64,000 bases of DNA from Superficieibacter electus (lineage in GTDB: Bacteria; Pseudomonadota; Gammaproteobacteria; Enterobacterales; Enterobacteriaceae), in NCBI RefSeq assembly GCF_002915575.1, contig NZ_PQGD01000003.1, positions 1 through 64,000 on the forward strand. The letters are read 5' to 3'. Position 1 is the stretch's first letter, and every line of letters starts with the position of its first letter. The notes beneath the pieces were generated by a model, which did no database searches, was not told where the DNA came from, and saw only the letters and a program-made list of their open reading frames with translations. Below, piece by piece: positions 52,936 to 62,381 of the stretch. The position numbers and the translations under genes are program-made.

Positions 52936-53283
52936 ATGAAAATAACATTGAGCAAACGCCTGGGCCTGACAGCCATGCTGGCGCTGGCTGCCGTGATGTA
53001 TACCGCTTCCGGCACCGTGTATGCCGAAACCAGCAAGCTGGTAATTGAGTCGGGCGACAGCGCTCAAAGCCGCCAAAATGCCGCGATGGATAAAGAACAA
53101 TGGGACGATACCCGCTCCCTGCGTCAAAAAGTTAACAAGCGCGCCGAGAAAGAGTGGGATAAAGCCGACGTTGCTTTCGATGCCGAAGATAAATGCCAGC
53201 AAAGTAGCAATGTCAACGCTTACTGGGAGCCTAACACCCTTCGCTGCCTGGATCGCCGCACTGGTCGCGCCATTACGCCATAA
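52936..53283 (+). CDS. ynfB: YnfB, periplasmic UPF0482 protein
   Basis: 115 residues with a signal peptide ([20 protein letters not shown], cleavage near residue 33 after VYA) and the UPF0482 core [19 protein letters not shown]. Two cysteines ([16 protein letters not shown]) may form a disulfide. Function unknown. The start at 52936 is preferred over the frame's earlier ATG because it gives a normal signal peptide, preceded by GAGGAATTAGCG. Followed by speG 35 bp later. Confidence 0.93.
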   Translation: MKITLSKRLGLTAMLALAAVMYTASGTVYAETSKLVIESGDSAQSRQNAAMDKEQWDDTRSLRQKVNKRAEKEWDKADVAFDAEDKCQQSSNVNAYWEPNTLRCLDRRTGRAITP

Positions 53284-53318
53284 AATGCATGATGAATGAT
53301 GACAGGAAAGGAATTCTG

Positions 53319-53873
53319 ATGAGTGATGTGATTAAACTTCGCCCCCTTGAACGTGAAGATTTGCGCTTTGTACACCAGCTCGATAATAACGCCAGCGTTA
53401 TGCGTTACTGGTTTGAGGAACCGTACGAAGCGTTTGTCGAGCTGTCAGATCTTTACGACAAGCATATCCACGATCAGAGTGAGCGCCGTTTTGTAGTTGA
53501 ATGTAACGGCGATAATGTCGGCCTCGTTGAACTGGTAGAAATTAACCATGTTCATCGCCGGGCAGAGTTTCAGATCATTATTTCCCCGGAGCATCAGGGA
53601 AAAGGTCTGGCTTCGCGGGCAGCAAAACTGGCTATGGACTATGGATTTACAGTATTAAATCTTTATAAGCTGTATCTCATTGTTGATAAAGAAAACGAGA
53701 AAGCCATTCATATTTATCGCAAGCTCGGCTTCAGAATTGAAGGCGAGCTTATCCATGAGTTCTTCATTAATGGCGAATATCGCAACACTATTCGTATGTG
53801 TATTTTCCAGCAAGAGTATCTGGAAAATCATAAACCGTCCGGCCAGACATTATTAAAACCGACCGCGCAATAA
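53319..53873 (+). CDS. speG: Spermidine N1-acetyltransferase SpeG
   Basis: 184 residues, almost identical in course to E. coli SpeG. A GNAT enzyme that acetylates spermidine and spermine to limit polyamine toxicity, with an allosteric polyamine site. Motif A is [20 protein letters not shown] (about 85-104), and [15 protein letters not shown] is near the C-terminus. ATG at 53319 follows AAAGGAATTCTG. Confidence 0.97.
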   Translation: MSDVIKLRPLEREDLRFVHQLDNNASVMRYWFEEPYEAFVELSDLYDKHIHDQSERRFVVECNGDNVGLVELVEINHVHRRAEFQIIISPEHQGKGLASRAAKLAMDYGFTVLNLYKLYLIVDKENEKAIHIYRKLGFRIEGELIHEFFINGEYRNTIRMCIFQQEYLENHKPSGQTLLKPTAQ

Positions 53874-53887
53874 AAGGCGCGGTTAGT

Positions 53888-54598
53888 TCAATAATATTCC
53901 GTGGTATATTTGATAGTGTATTGTGTCTGCACTGCCGGCGATGCACTCTCATCGGTAAGTTGTAGCTTACAGCTTACCGGATTATCGTGGCTGTCGTAAT
54001 CACAGGATTGTATTGCGCGGGTCATAGGTTTGTCATTCAAAAGACTGACCGCCGTGTAGTCCATTTTTTTATGCGGATCGGCAGAGGGTTTAATTTCATC
54101 GGTAAGTCGTTTGTCTTTTGCCTGCGAGATTTTGCCTAATGGATAACCTTCATTGTCATACTGGTACTTGATCTGAACGTCAGGCCCCTTTGCCATGGTG
54201 ATGAACCCACGATCGTTGGTTTCCCAGGATAACCCTGCCGCTGGCAGTTCTGCCAGCTGGCATTTCCCTTGAGTACGCACTTTTTTCTCGTGCGTCTGGG
54301 CATCAAGATAAAAATTGGCATCAAGGATAAGCGCGACACCGGAATCGTTAGCCACGTCGTGTAGCTCCAGCACATCAAAACATCCCTCTTCCGACATTGA
54401 TGCTGAGACACGTTTTGCCACCTCGCCTTTGTCATCGACCAACGTCTGGGTGAACGCTTTTACGGGCCCACGCAAGGGATCGAAATCGAATTCGCTTGAG
54501 AAACCAGCCATCTCCGGGGTAAAAGCTACTGGCTCGGAGGGTTTATCGCAGCCAGCCAGCAGCGCCCCGCAGGGAATTAACATCAGTAATCTTTTCAC
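53888..54598 (-). CDS. ynfC: Lipoprotein YnfC
   Basis: 236 residues from GTG at 54598, exactly the E. coli YnfC length. The lipobox LLAGC puts the lipidated Cys at residue 17, so it is probably anchored in the outer membrane. The UPF0257 core starts SFTPEMA-like (AFTPEMAGFSSEFDFDPLRG). GTG is preferred because AGGT lies 7 bases upstream and the signal then has normal length; the open frame extends to 54628. Function is unknown. Convergent with speG. Confidence 0.9.
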   Translation of the reverse strand: MKRLLMLIPCGALLAGCDKPSEPVAFTPEMAGFSSEFDFDPLRGPVKAFTQTLVDDKGEVAKRVSASMSEEGCFDVLELHDVANDSGVALILDANFYLDAQTHEKKVRTQGKCQLAELPAAGLSWETNDRGFITMAKGPDVQIKYQYDNEGYPLGKISQAKDKRLTDEIKPSADPHKKMDYTAVSLLNDKPMTRAIQSCDYDSHDNPVSCKLQLTDESASPAVQTQYTIKYTTEYY

Positions 54599-54702
54599 AT
54601 TGTCTACCTGCATCAGGACCTTTCTCAATTATAATAGCAAATACAGACGTTTACACTGTTTGTGCTATGCTTTACCTGAATTCCTACGTTCAGGAGACGA
54701 TG

Positions 54703-55005
54703 ATGAAAACTTCACGTTGGTTACTTGCACTGTTAATAGCAAGTTCAGCCCCCGTGCTGGCGGCCCCGGAGTCATGTGAGCGGGTTAAAAGTGATATACA
54801 GCAGAAAATCATTAATAATGGCGTTCCGGAATCTGGCTTCACCCTCGCTATTCTACCCAGCGATCAGCCCGATCGGCCTGACTCACAAGTGGTAGGCCAC
54901 TGTGCAAACGATACCTGGAAGATCCTTTATACCCGAACCAGCAGCGGGAATAGCACTGAAGGCGCGACTACCTCGCAGGATGGACAATCTGTTGAACCGC
55001 AGTAA
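54703..55005 (+). CDS. ynfD: YnfD, DUF1161 periplasmic protein
   Basis: About 100 residues with signal peptide MKTSRWLLALLIASSAPVLA. Two cysteines follow, in ESCERVKSDIQ and VGHCANDTWK, typical of DUF1161. ATG at 54703 lies 6 bases after CAGGAG; the ATG at 54700 is the alternative. Function is unknown. Precedes the ynfE operon, as in E. coli. Confidence 0.9.
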   Translation: MKTSRWLLALLIASSAPVLAAPESCERVKSDIQQKIINNGVPESGFTLAILPSDQPDRPDSQVVGHCANDTWKILYTRTSSGNSTEGATTSQDGQSVEPQ

Positions 55006-55087
55006 ATAAGTTCATTCTCAACCTGGCGTTTAATACTGTGAGCACAGTCTATTAAACGCCATCTTCCCCCACTAAAAGCCCCTGTTT

Positions 55088-55135
55088 TTGACCGGTGATA
55101 ATAACCTGTACCCCAAAAGCGGTAGGATTACCCAT
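55088..55135 (+). promoter_or_regulatory. Candidate FNR/NarL-controlled promoter of ynfE
   Basis: TTGAC-CGGT-GATAA (55088-55101) is a degenerate FNR box. TAGGAT (55123-55128) is a possible -10, placing the FNR centre about 41 bp from the predicted start. NarL-like heptamers TACCCAT (55129-55135) and TACCCCA (55109-55115) overlap it. E. coli ynfE is activated by FNR and repressed by NarL. Confidence 0.35.
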
Positions 55136-55198
55136 CATTAGGCCGGTATTAATTTCGGCCGGTAATGTTTTTATTACGATAATTATGATGGAGCAATT

Positions 55199-57633
55199 AT
55201 GTCCAATGTCGAAAGCCCCGGTGGAATCAGCCGACGAACGCTCGTGAAATCAACAGCACTAGGTTCGCTGGCGCTGGCAGCCGGAAATTTTTCTTTACCT
55301 TTTGGGTTTAACGCTGCGGCCGCCGCCGTACAACAGGCAACACAACACGCCGATAAAGTGGTTTGGGGAGCCTGTTCGGTCAACTGTGGCAGCCGCTGTG
55401 CATTACGTTTGCACGTACGCGATGATGAAGTGTACTGGGTTGAGACTGATAATACAGGCCATGATATCTATGGTGATCATCAGGTTCGCGCCTGCCTGCG
55501 TGGACGTTCAATTCGCCGCCGCATCAATCATCCTGATCGCCTGAACTATCCAATGAAACGCGTTGGTAAGCGTGGTGAAGGGAAATTTGAGCGGATCAGC
55601 TGGGATGAAGCGCTGGATACCATCAGCCATAGTCTTGAGCAGGTGGTTAAAAAGTACGGTAACGAAGCAGTATATATTAACTATTCTTCCGGGATCGTGG
55701 GTGGCAATATTACCCGTTCTTCACCCTACGCCTCGCTGGTTGCCCGGCTGATGAACTGTTACGGCGGTTTTTTAAGCCATTATGGTACCTATTCTACGGC
55801 GCAGATTGCCTGCGCGATGCCATACACGTACGGTTCTAACGAAGGCAACAGCACCTCAGATATTGAAAACTCAAAGCTGGTGGTGATGTTCGGTAATAAC
55901 CCGGCTGAAACCCGAATGAGCGGCGGCGGCATTACCTGGTTTCTTGAACAGGCGCGCGAGCGCTCAAATGCCAAAATGATCGTTATAGACCCGCGTTATA
56001 CTGACACAGCCGCCGGACGAGAAGATGAATGGATACCTATCCGTCCTGGTACAGATGCCGCGCTGGTAGCCGGACTGGCCTGGGTGCTCATCACGGAAAA
56101 CATGGTCGATCAGGACTTTCTGGATAACTACTGCGTGGGCTACGATGAAAAAACGCTGCCAGAAGGCGCGCCTGCCAATAGTCATTACAAAGCGTATATT
56201 CTCGGGGATGGTGATGACGGCATTGCGAAAACGCCTGATTGGGCAGCGCACATTACCGGTATCCCGGCAGATCGTATTATCAAACTGGCGCGTGAAATTG
56301 GTACAGCAAAACCGGCTTATATCTGTCAAGGTTGGGGACCACAACGTCAGGCGAATGGTGAATTAACCTCGCGGGCGATAGTCATGCTGCCGATCCTGAC
56401 CGGCAATGTCGGCATTAGTGGCGGTAATAGTGGCGCACGTGAATCAACCTACACAATGACCATTGAACGTATGCCGCTGCCGGATAACCCGGTTAAAACG
56501 CAAATCTCCTGCTTTAGCTGGACCGATGCGATTGCGCGCGGCCCGCAGATGACGGCGACCCGCGATGGCGTGCGTGGAAAAGATAAACTTGATGTTCCCG
56601 TCAAATTTATCTGGAACTATGCGGGTAATACCATTACCAATCAGCATTCTGATATCAATAAGACTCACGATATCCTTCAGGACGAGAGCAAATGCGAAAC
56701 TATCGTCGTTATTGATAATTTCATGACCTCTTCCGCAAAATATGCCGATATAGTGCTGCCGGATCTAATGACCGTCGAACAGGAAGATATTATTCCTAAC
56801 GACTACGCCGGGAATATGGGCTATTTGATCTTTATCCAACCAGCAACCACTGCAAAATTTGAGCGCCGCCCCATTTATTGGATAATGAGCGAAATCGCAA
56901 AAAGGCTGGGTTCCGACGTTTATGAGCGTTTTACCGAGGGTCGCACCCAGGAAGAATGGCTAAAATACCTTTATGCCAAAATGATTGCAAAAGACCCCCT
57001 GCTTCCTGCTTATGAAGAATTGAAAAAAATGGGGATTTATAAACGTAAAGATCCTGCCGGGCATTTTATCGCTTATAAAAAATTCCGTGAAGATCCACTC
57101 GCCAATCCACTCAAAACCCCTTCAGGGAAAATTGAAATTTACTCCAGCCGCCTTGCTGAAATCGCAAAAAGTTGGGAATTAGAAAAGGATGAAGTAATAA
57201 GCCCCCTGCCAGTCTATGCCTCCACATTCAAGGCTGGGACGATCCGCAGCGCGCGCAGTTCCCGCTTCAGCTTTTTGGTTTCCATTACAAAGCGCGTACC
57301 CATTCCAGCTATGGAAATATTGACGTATTAAAGAGTGCCTGTCGTCAGGAAGTGTGGATCAACCCCATTGATGCGCAAAAACGAGGTATTGCCAATGGCG
57401 ATATGGTCCGCGTCTTCAATGGCCGCGGTGAGGTAAGAATTGCCGCTAAAGTCACGCCACGCATTATGCCCGGCGTTAGCGCAATGGGCCAGGGAGCATG
57501 GCACGACGCAGACATGGCCGGAGACCGCGTTGATCATGGTTCGTGCATGAATACGCTTACCACCCACCGCCCGTCACCCCTGGCGAAAGGCAATCCACAG
57601 CATACCAATTTGGTTGAAATCGAAAAGGTATAA
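55199..57633 (+). pseudogene. ynfE: ynfE: DMSO-reductase-family selenate reductase catalytic subunit, frameshifted
   Basis: Molybdopterin enzyme of about 811 residues if intact, exported by Tat (SRRTLVKSTALGSL) and bound to the periplasmic face. The 4Fe-4S cluster motif is CSVNCGSRC then ACLRGRS, and the Mo ligand Ser lies in YGTYSTAQIA. YnfE/YnfF relatives reduce selenate and S/N-oxides. A one-base deletion lies near 57229-57231: reading stays normal up to VYASTF, then shifts and ends at 57331, whereas the frame one base over continues with GWDDP, LFGFHYKARTHSSYGN and VWINPIDAQKRG to 57633. E. coli has TFEGW there, so one base of the Glu codon is missing. Product would lack the C-terminal cofactor-binding domain. 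There is no second catalytic gene (ynfF) in the operon. Confidence 0.88.
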
Positions 57634-57643
57634 GGAGTTGTAA

Positions 57644-58264
57644 ATGAGTACTCAGTATGGATTTTATATCGATTCCAGCCGCTGCACGGGATGCAAAACC
57701 TGCGAACTGGCGTGTAAGGATTATAAGGATCTCACCCCTGAGGTGAGCTTCCGTCGAATTTATGAGTATGCCGGTGGCGACTGGCAGGAAGATAACGGTG
57801 TCTGGCGACAGAACGTTTTTGCTTACTACCTGTCGATTGCCTGTAACCACTGCGACGACCCGGCGTGTACCAAAGTCTGCCCGAGTGGCGCAATGCACAA
57901 GCGTGAGGATGGTTTCGTTATTGTCGATGAGGACATTTGCATCGGCTGTCGCTATTGCCACATGGCGTGTCCTTATGGTGCACCGCAATATAACGCGGCG
58001 AAAGGTCATATGACCAAATGTGACGGTTGCCACGATCGGGTGATGAACGAAGGGAAAAAGCCCATTTGTGTCGAATCCTGCCCGTTACGCGCGCTGGATT
58101 TTGCACCAATAGCAGAACTACGGAAAAAATACGGTGAACTCGCGGCGGTGGCTCCACTGCCAGGCGCGCATTTCACCCGTCCTAATATCGTGATTAAACC
58201 TAATGCCAACAGCCGTTCAAGTGGTGATACCACAGGTTATCTGGCAAACCCGGAGGAAGTCTGA
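57644..58264 (+). CDS. ynfG: YnfG, 4Fe-4S electron-transfer subunit
   Basis: 206 residues, DmsB-like. It has four cysteine clusters for 4Fe-4S centres: CTGCKTCELAC, CNHCDDPACTKVC, CIGCRYCHMAC and CDGCHDRV...CVESC. It passes electrons from YnfH to the catalytic subunit. Intact and translated 10 bp after ynfE. Confidence 0.95.
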   Translation: MSTQYGFYIDSSRCTGCKTCELACKDYKDLTPEVSFRRIYEYAGGDWQEDNGVWRQNVFAYYLSIACNHCDDPACTKVCPSGAMHKREDGFVIVDEDICIGCRYCHMACPYGAPQYNAAKGHMTKCDGCHDRVMNEGKKPICVESCPLRALDFAPIAELRKKYGELAAVAPLPGAHFTRPNIVIKPNANSRSSGDTTGYLANPEEV

Positions 58265-58265
58265 A

Positions 58266-59123
58266 ATGGGAAACGGATGGCATGAATGGCCGCTGGTGTT
58301 ATTTACCGTATTAGGACAATGTGTTGTTGGTGGACTTATCGTGACGGGGCTGGGCTGGATGGCGGCGTCGGACGATCGTGCCAGTCAGCAACGACTGGTT
58401 CGCAGTATGTTTTTTCTCTGGCTGGTCATGGGCATTGCCTTTTTGGCCTCGGTAATGCATCTCGGTTCACCGCTCAGAGCATTTAATTCACTTAATCGTG
58501 TCGGCAGCTCCGCGCTGAGTAATGAAATAGCAAGTGGTTCACTCTTCTTTGCCGTGGGTGGATTTTGGTGGCTTGTCGCGGTAACAGGTAAAATGCCCGC
58601 ACTTCTGGGTAAAGTCTGGTTAATTGTCAGTATGATCCTGGGTGTGATTTTTATCTGGGCGATGACACGCGTCTACCTGATTAACACGGTCCCGACGTGG
58701 TATACCGGCTACACCACCATAAGTTTCTTCCTGACGGCACTGCTGGCGGGCCCGATTTTTGGTGCACTGCTGCTTCGTGCGGCTCGCATTCCTTTTAAAG
58801 GTTCGGCGTTTGCCACACTTAGCATTGTCGCCTTACTGGTAAGCGTGGTGATTATGCTATTACAGGGTGTGCAAATTGGCACCGTCCATAGCTCGGTACA
58901 ACAGGCCAGCGCGCTGGTACCTGACTACGCGGCAGTGCAAATCGGGCGATTGATATTGTTGGTGCTGGGTCTCGGTTGTTGGCTATGCCCGCTTGTCAGG
59001 CGTCACTCGCCGCACACTCTCAGTATATTATGTGGATGTGTGCTGGTTATTGCTGGTGAATTACTGGGGCGAATCGTGTTTTACGGTCTACATATGACGG
59101 TTGGAATGGCCGTCGCGGGATAA
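58266..59123 (+). CDS. ynfH: YnfH, membrane anchor subunit
   Basis: 285 residues with eight hydrophobic helices, DmsC-like quinol-oxidising anchor in the inner membrane. ATG at 58266 follows the ynfG stop by one base, so translation is coupled. Starts GNGWHEWPLVLFTVLGQC, typical of the family. Confidence 0.94.
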   Translation: MGNGWHEWPLVLFTVLGQCVVGGLIVTGLGWMAASDDRASQQRLVRSMFFLWLVMGIAFLASVMHLGSPLRAFNSLNRVGSSALSNEIASGSLFFAVGGFWWLVAVTGKMPALLGKVWLIVSMILGVIFIWAMTRVYLINTVPTWYTGYTTISFFLTALLAGPIFGALLLRAARIPFKGSAFATLSIVALLVSVVIMLLQGVQIGTVHSSVQQASALVPDYAAVQIGRLILLVLGLGCWLCPLVRRHSPHTLSILCGCVLVIAGELLGRIVFYGLHMTVGMAVAG

Positions 59124-59153
59124 TTTACAGGCCGTTTTTTCAGGAAAGAGAGA

Positions 59154-59768
59154 ATGAATAAATTACATGAGGGCGGCTCGCTTGCTTTTACAGCTCGCGT
59201 ACTGGGCGCGCTCTTCTATTATCCACCCGATACCCCCGACGTAGCCCCACTGGTGGAAGCCTTTGTCAGTGGTGACTGGGTTGAACAGTGGCCGCTACCC
59301 TCGCAGGCAGTGCAACCACTGGCGGTCACATTTGCAACACACAGTGATGAACCGCTTGCTCGTGCATTCCAGCGCCTTTTTGTCGGTCCATGGGCCTTAC
59401 CTGCACCGCCATGGGGCTCCGTCTGGATGGACCGAGAAAGCGTGTTGTTTGGTGATTCAACGCTCGCACTGCGTCAATGGATGCGTGAAAATAGTATTGC
59501 GTTTGAAAGCCAGCAGAATGAACCTGAGGACCATTTTGGTACGCTGTTGTTGCTTGCGGCATGGCTTAGTGAAAACGGTCGTCATACGGAGTGTGAACAA
59601 TTGTTAGCCTGGCATTTGCTACCCTGGGCAACACGCTTTCTCACTCTGTTAACTGAACATGCGGAGCATCCCTTTTATCGTGCTCTCGGCGAGTTAGCGC
59701 AACTGACGCTGAAACAATGGCGGGACGGGCTGTTAATTCCTGTCGCACAAAAGCAGCTCTACCGCTAA
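59154..59768 (+). CDS. dmsD: Tat proofreading chaperone DmsD
   Basis: 204 residues, TorD-family chaperone that binds the Tat leader of DmsA and YnfE/F before export. The signature GPWALPAPPWGSVWMDRE (about residues 79-96) and the E-PEDHFGTLLLLAAWL motif (about 122-140) are intact. Last gene of the operon. Confidence 0.95.
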   Translation: MNKLHEGGSLAFTARVLGALFYYPPDTPDVAPLVEAFVSGDWVEQWPLPSQAVQPLAVTFATHSDEPLARAFQRLFVGPWALPAPPWGSVWMDRESVLFGDSTLALRQWMRENSIAFESQQNEPEDHFGTLLLLAAWLSENGRHTECEQLLAWHLLPWATRFLTLLTEHAEHPFYRALGELAQLTLKQWRDGLLIPVAQKQLYR

Positions 59769-59776
59769 TCACTTAA

Positions 59777-59812
59777 AATGCCGGTCAGCTTTCTGTCCGG
59801 CATTATTTCTTT
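59777..59812 (+). terminator. Terminator after dmsD
   Basis: AATGCCGG (59777-59784) pairs with CCGGCATT (59797-59804) around a 12-base loop, then ATTTCTTT. Confidence 0.75.
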
Positions 59813-60085
59813 ATAGCTCAAACAAATCCGTTTTACAGCGGGCCCCCTTATTGTGACAGTGTCACTAAATACAACTTTTTTTAAGATTTTTCTGCAATCT
59901 GGTGTTCAGCCGTTACGTTATAAGGCATAACGAAAGGTTACACTTCCCTGACGTAACTATTAATTTTGCCACTTTCTGGCGTCCCTTATCCTGCCTTGCT
60001 ATAGCTCTATGACCCTGCCAGTCATGGCATAACAACATGCAACCACTGGTTGCCATAACACATGCATACAGGGAGAAGGATAAGA
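59813..60085 (+). promoter_or_regulatory. Promoter region of the osmU operon
   Basis: The spacer between the dmsD terminator and osmY. It contains a TATAAG-like -10 near 59917-59923, AT-rich DNA and AGAAGGA before the ATG. The operon is osmotically induced in Salmonella; no specific operator could be defined here. Confidence 0.3.
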
Positions 60086-60802
60086 ATGCATAACGTTACT
60101 GCGCTTCAACGCGCCCTTTTGTTTGTCGCAGCAATCATCATCGTGCTGGCATTGCTGGTCTGGGGGATTGGTCCCGACACGATCATGGCGCGAAAAGTTG
60201 ATCTCCTTTATCTCGGACAACAACACTTGATTCTGGTGTTCAGTTCCATGTTTCTGGCACTCATCGTCGGCATTCCCTGCGGAATACTTCTTAGCCGTCC
60301 CGCAGCGCGCGGCGTGGCTGAGCATGTGATGCAAATTTTTAATATCGGTAATACGCTGCCACCACTGGCGGTGCTGGCACTGGCGATGGTCTTTATTGGC
60401 ATTGGTGATACGCCTGCCATTATTGCGCTCTTCCTGGCCTCCCTGCTGCCCATCGTACGTAATACCTATGCAGGTTTATGTTCGGTGCCAGCCTCACTGC
60501 TGGAAGCGGCCAATGGAATCGGTATGACTAAATGGCAGCGCCTACGTCAGGTAGAATTACCGAATGCCTGGAGCGTGATGTTATCTGGCATTCGCATTGC
60601 GACGGCGATCAATGTAGGTACTGCGCCTCTCGCGTTTCTGATCGGTGCCAGTAGCTATGGCGAGCTTATTTTCCCGGGAATTTATCTCAACGATTTTCCG
60701 ACGCTCATTCTGGGCGCAACGGCGACCGCGCTCTTCGCGTTGATTCTCGACGTCTTGCTGGCCAGTCTGGGCCGTATTCTGACGCCGCACATCGCCCGAT
60801 AA
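60086..60802 (+). CDS. osmY: Osmoprotectant ABC transporter permease OsmY (OsmU system)
   Basis: 238 residues with about six helices, a YehY/OpuC-like permease. The ATPase-coupling loop is [27 protein letters not shown] (EAA motif). With OsmX, OsmW and OsmV it imports glycine betaine and choline-O-sulfate in Salmonella. The name OsmY here is the Salmonella transport subunit, not the unrelated periplasmic protein. ATG at 60086 follows AAGGA. First gene of the operon. Confidence 0.88.
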   Translation: MHNVTALQRALLFVAAIIIVLALLVWGIGPDTIMARKVDLLYLGQQHLILVFSSMFLALIVGIPCGILLSRPAARGVAEHVMQIFNIGNTLPPLAVLALAMVFIGIGDTPAIIALFLASLLPIVRNTYAGLCSVPASLLEAANGIGMTKWQRLRQVELPNAWSVMLSGIRIATAINVGTAPLAFLIGASSYGELIFPGIYLNDFPTLILGATATALFALILDVLLASLGRILTPHIAR

Positions 60803-60821
60803 CAATAATAAGGAGCGTTAT

Positions 60822-61724
60822 ATGATGTTACGTAAACACTTCATTGGTTTGATGACCGCGCTGTCATTTGTCGCAAGTCAGGCCAGTGCAGCCCCTCTGG
60901 TACTGGCCACTAAAAGCTTTACCGAGCAGCATATTCTTTCCGCGATGACCGTGCAGTATCTGCAAAAGAAAGGATTTCAGGTACAGCCACAAACCAACAT
61001 TGCTACCGTCATTTCGCGTAATGCGATGATTAACAAACAGATCGACATGACCTGGGAATATACCGGTACCTCCCTGATCATTTTTAATCATATTAATAAG
61101 AGAATGACACCACAGGAAACTTACGACACCGTGAAAAAGCTGGATGCTAAGCACGGTCTGGTATGGCTGAAACCTGCCGATATGAATAATACCTATGCTT
61201 TTGCCATGCAGCGCAAACGCGCACAGGCCGAGCACATCACCACTATGTCGCAGATGGTGGAGAAAATTGAACATCTGCGGCAAACCGATCCCGATAAAAA
61301 TTGGTTGTTGGGACTCGATCTTGAGTTTGCTGGCCGTAGTGACGGTATGAAGCCTCTGCAAAATGCTTACCAGATGGAGCTCGATCGCCCGCAAATCCGC
61401 CAGATGGACCCGGGACTGGTGTACAACGCTATTCGTGACGGTTTTGTGGATGCCGGGTTGATATATACCACCGATGGTCGAATAAAAGGCTTTGATCTCC
61501 AGGTCCTTGAAGATGACAAGGGATTCTTCCCCAGCTATGCGGTTACCCCTGTCGTACGTAAAGACACGCTGGAAGCGAATCCAGGCCTCGAAGAGGCATT
61601 AAATACCCTCTCGGCTCAGTTGAATAATGAAACGATTATCGATTTGAATGCCAAAGTGGATATCGATCATCAGTCACCTCAGCAGGTCGCTCGCGGCTTT
61701 CTGCAAAGCAAAGGCCTGCTATAA
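60822..61724 (+). CDS. osmX: Osmoprotectant substrate-binding protein OsmX
   Basis: 300 residues with a signal peptide (about 1-24, [11 protein letters not shown]). Binding-lobe features are [30 protein letters not shown] and [13 protein letters not shown], typical of OpuC/ProX-type quaternary-amine binding proteins. Periplasmic. Second gene, 19 bp after osmY. Confidence 0.9.
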   Translation: MMLRKHFIGLMTALSFVASQASAAPLVLATKSFTEQHILSAMTVQYLQKKGFQVQPQTNIATVISRNAMINKQIDMTWEYTGTSLIIFNHINKRMTPQETYDTVKKLDAKHGLVWLKPADMNNTYAFAMQRKRAQAEHITTMSQMVEKIEHLRQTDPDKNWLLGLDLEFAGRSDGMKPLQNAYQMELDRPQIRQMDPGLVYNAIRDGFVDAGLIYTTDGRIKGFDLQVLEDDKGFFPSYAVTPVVRKDTLEANPGLEEALNTLSAQLNNETIIDLNAKVDIDHQSPQQVARGFLQSKGLL

Positions 61725-61733
61725 GGAGCACAG

Positions 61734-62381
61734 ATGGACACTCTTCATTACATAATCGATAACGCGGGCTATATTTCCAGCCTGACATTCCAGCATCTGT
61801 GGCTGGTCGGGCTGGCGGTTGGGCTGGCGATTGTTATTGGCGTACCGCTGGGTATCGTTATTGTCCGCTATAAATGGCTGGCAACGCCAGTACTCGGCCT
61901 GGCGACCATTTTATTGACCATTCCCTCCATTGCCTTGTTTGGCCTGATGATCCCGGTATTCTCCCTGATTGGCCAGGGTATTGGCGCGCTGCCCGCGATC
62001 ACCGCTGTCTTTCTCTACTCGTTACTGCCGATTGTCCGTAATACGCACACCGCTCTGGATAACCTGCCGCCGGGATTACGTGAAGCAGGACGGGGGATTG
62101 GCATGACTTTTTGGCAGCGTTTGCGTTGGGTAGAAATCCCGATGGCCCTGCCGGTTATTTTCGGTGGTATTCGTACCGCCGTGGTCATGAATATTGGCGT
62201 AATGGCGATCGCCGCTGTCATTGGCGCGGGTGGCCTGGGCCTTTTACTTCTTAACGGCATTGGCGGGAGCGACATACGCATGCTGATAGCCGGTGCGTTA
62301 ATGATTTGTCTGCTGGCGATTGTGCTGGACTGGTTGCTGCATCGTCTGCAAATCGTGCTGACACCCAAGGGGATACGATAA
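61734..62381 (+). CDS. osmW: Osmoprotectant ABC transporter permease OsmW
   Basis: 215 residues, second permease of the system with about six helices. The coupling loop is LREAGRGIGMTFWQRLRWVEIP. Its stop overlaps the osmV ATG (TAATG at 62381). Inner membrane. Confidence 0.92.
   Translation: MDTLHYIIDNAGYISSLTFQHLWLVGLAVGLAIVIGVPLGIVIVRYKWLATPVLGLATILLTIPSIALFGLMIPVFSLIGQGIGALPAITAVFLYSLLPIVRNTHTALDNLPPGLREAGRGIGMTFWQRLRWVEIPMALPVIFGGIRTAVVMNIGVMAIAAVIGAGGLGLLLLNGIGGSDIRMLIAGALMICLLAIVLDWLLHRLQIVLTPKGIR

Noticed and set aside
57352-57633. A separate 93-codon gene after ynfE
   Set aside because: It is the continuation of ynfE in the neighbouring frame (matches the YnfE C-terminus starting VWINPIDAQKRG), not an independent gene.
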